The translations under genes were made by a program, and so were the position numbers. From Patella vulgata (taxonomy: Eukaryota; Mollusca; Gastropoda; Patellidae): a stretch of DNA of 64,000 bases. The stretch is from contig NC_065883.2 of the NCBI RefSeq assembly GCF_932274485.2, positions 60,803,210-60,867,209 of the forward strand. The letters are read 5' to 3'. Below the pieces are notes generated by a model. That model searched no databases, had not been told where the DNA came from, and was given only the letters and a program-made list of their open reading frames with translations. Each line of letters starts with the position of its first letter. Position 1 is the first letter of the stretch. Below are positions 62,373 through 64,000 of this stretch, piece after piece.

Positions 62373-63446
62373 CCGCCGTATATCAGATAATCACCATTAG
62401 CCTTGTAACCGGATTCTGTTTTGGTCCCACAAATGTACCTCATACTATAAACACGATGATTTAAAGGCGACAAACGTGCGTAGCGGTCGCGTTCGGTGGT
62501 AATAATATCGTATTTAATATATTTATTAAGCCGTAAATATTGATAAGAACAAGTTTTAATTTTTCGCTTGTCTTCACACTAGTTGTGATAAGAAAGAAAC
62601 AACATTACATGTCTATTGTTCTAATTGTCTCCTTATGTGAACCACAAATATACCATCGCACTTGTTGACTTTTTTTTCTGAAACAACAGGTCAACTTTTC
62701 ATATTTATAAAGAAAACGTACATAGCTGTATAAATATCAGTGCAATATTTTTTGTTTTTATATATTGAAGGTTCCATGTACACCATTATTTCATGGCATT
62801 TTAAGAATATATAATCTGTGATTTTTAAAGGTAAATATAACAAAAAGTCTAATCTCCAAGTTTACTTTGATTTCTAGGAGGTAACTAACACTGATTGTCC
62901 AAATCATTGCTAATAATATTCTACTCAGAGTATTCATTTTCTTGCTTCCCCATTTACAGTGTTCCTTTGGTTCCCCATTCTGGTCATTCCAGCTAATAAA
63001 CGTGTAAGTAATTGAGGTTATAAATGAATCTAGTAATTATTAATTCACGATAAAAGCTAATCATATCCGCATGTATCTATTATAGGGTAGTCCGTGTCAA
63101 GACTAAGGTGCAATACATCACATTTCTAATTTGTATGTTCAAGATTGAAGCTAACTACCTGATAGACTGCCAACAGATTGAGCACGCCTCCTCGATGTCT
63201 AAGCATTTCTTATCTTTATGTTCAATTGGGGTTAATTCTGGTGGCATCGTGGAACAGGATAAAATTCGTGTCCGATAACATAGGTTCGACACGAACACGA
63301 AATCTCGAAGAAAAAGAAATAATATACGGCTTTTTATCGGAACAACTATTCAAAGAGTTCACGAATATTTATAGCTACAAAAAGGTACATATAAATCACA
63401 AAAATACAAATAATACAATAGCTTTAAAGTGTGTTTCACGTTTAAA

Positions 63447-63449
<3 letters not shown>
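62373..63449. other. No gene seen
   Basis: AT-rich with no recognised family or exon. Confidence 0.4.
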
Positions 63450-63495
<46 letters not shown>

Positions 63496-63708
63496 ATGGG
63501 GTTTAACGTCCACTCGACACAAACTAGGTCATTTCGGGACTAACACATGGATCAATTTTATTTCAATAATTCGCTTGCGCGTAGGGGTCTTTTGCAGTGG
63601 GGGGGGGGGGGTACCGGAGGACCCAGTGAAAACCCATGATGTTGGACAGGCGACCCTACTCCTACAACTGGGGAATCGAAACCCCGCCAGTTGACTCAAT
63701 GACAGACC
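63450..63708 (-). mobile_element. SINE family A, head truncated
   Basis: Long (GA)n tail (63450-63492), AAATGGGGTTTAACGTCCAC, full body with a G run at 63598-63611, and antisense box B (GGGGAATCGAAACCCCG), then ends at GACAGACCATTG before box A. Confidence 0.92.
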
Positions 63709-63730
63709 ATTGATGTTATTATCTTTTCGT

Positions 63731-63925
63731 GAAAAGATGGGCTTCTGATATCCAATATTTAATACAAAATGAACATTTTGTGCCAGAATTCTTTCCGGCG
63801 CCATTTGTACTGAAGCGACTCAATGCACTGGGAGAATACTACCGGTTTAGACTGGAATAACCAGACGCCAAATACTGCCATTCAATTGAGACTCTTCGTG
63901 TATTTCGCAGAACATAACTAAATAG
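63731..63925 (+). repeat. Dispersed repeat R1, copy 2
   Basis: AAAAGATGGGCTTCTGATAT, CCAATATTT, GGCGCCATTTGTACTG and GCAGAACATAACTAAATAG parallel copy 1 at 49606, about 14 kb away. It lies directly after a truncated SINE A. Confidence 0.6.
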
Positions 63926-64000
63926 AAATTAAAGTAACAACAGAAACGATTGAATGAAAATCAGTTTTTATATATTCATATTACATTATTATATGCGTTG

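Overview
The window is AT-rich, gene-poor animal DNA from an invertebrate, most likely a lophotrochozoan and probably a mollusc. That placement is an inference. It rests on engrailed-type exons carrying the motif [14 protein letters not shown], one intron between EH2 and EH3, and very many tRNA-derived SINEs. I cannot name the species.

The only genes I can support are two engrailed-class homeobox genes, both on the minus strand. The complete one (positions 45892-47377, called en-B here) has two exons joined in phase. It encodes 205 residues with EH1, EH2, EH3, homeodomain and EH5. The second (en-A) is represented by exon 1 only (910-1333), with EH1, EH2 and a ten-serine tract. Its intron runs off the left edge, so its homeodomain exon must lie outside the window. 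The first exons are about 46 kb apart in head-to-tail order, which makes this a tandem engrailed pair. Both promoters carry the same ordered module just upstream of the start codon: CATCT.ATTGG (inverted CCAAT box), then ACGTCA (CRE-like), then TCCCGCCT (E2F/GC-box-like). It sits at 1486-1531 and 47484-47532.

The 44 kb between the genes and the 16 kb upstream of en-B contain no other gene I recognise. They hold about 13 copies of a class-II-tRNA-like SINE (family A, CT-repeat tail), about 17 copies or pieces of a second tRNA-derived SINE (family B, ATTTC-repeat tail), and one possible third family. A and B have unrelated heads but share the 3' end GGACGTTAAACCCCATTTC. Two or three MITE-like elements flanked by TTAA, one MITE with CAGACTTAAGTTAA arms, a broken Ty3/Gypsy integrase relic inside a 25-bp inverted repeat, a 1.4-kb AT-rich minisatellite and many short tandem duplications fill much of the rest.

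Reading as a whole: this is a developmental-regulator locus in which two engrailed paralogues sit in a long stretch of non-coding DNA that probably carries their enhancers. I can point to candidate homeodomain-site clusters but cannot show conservation from one sequence.
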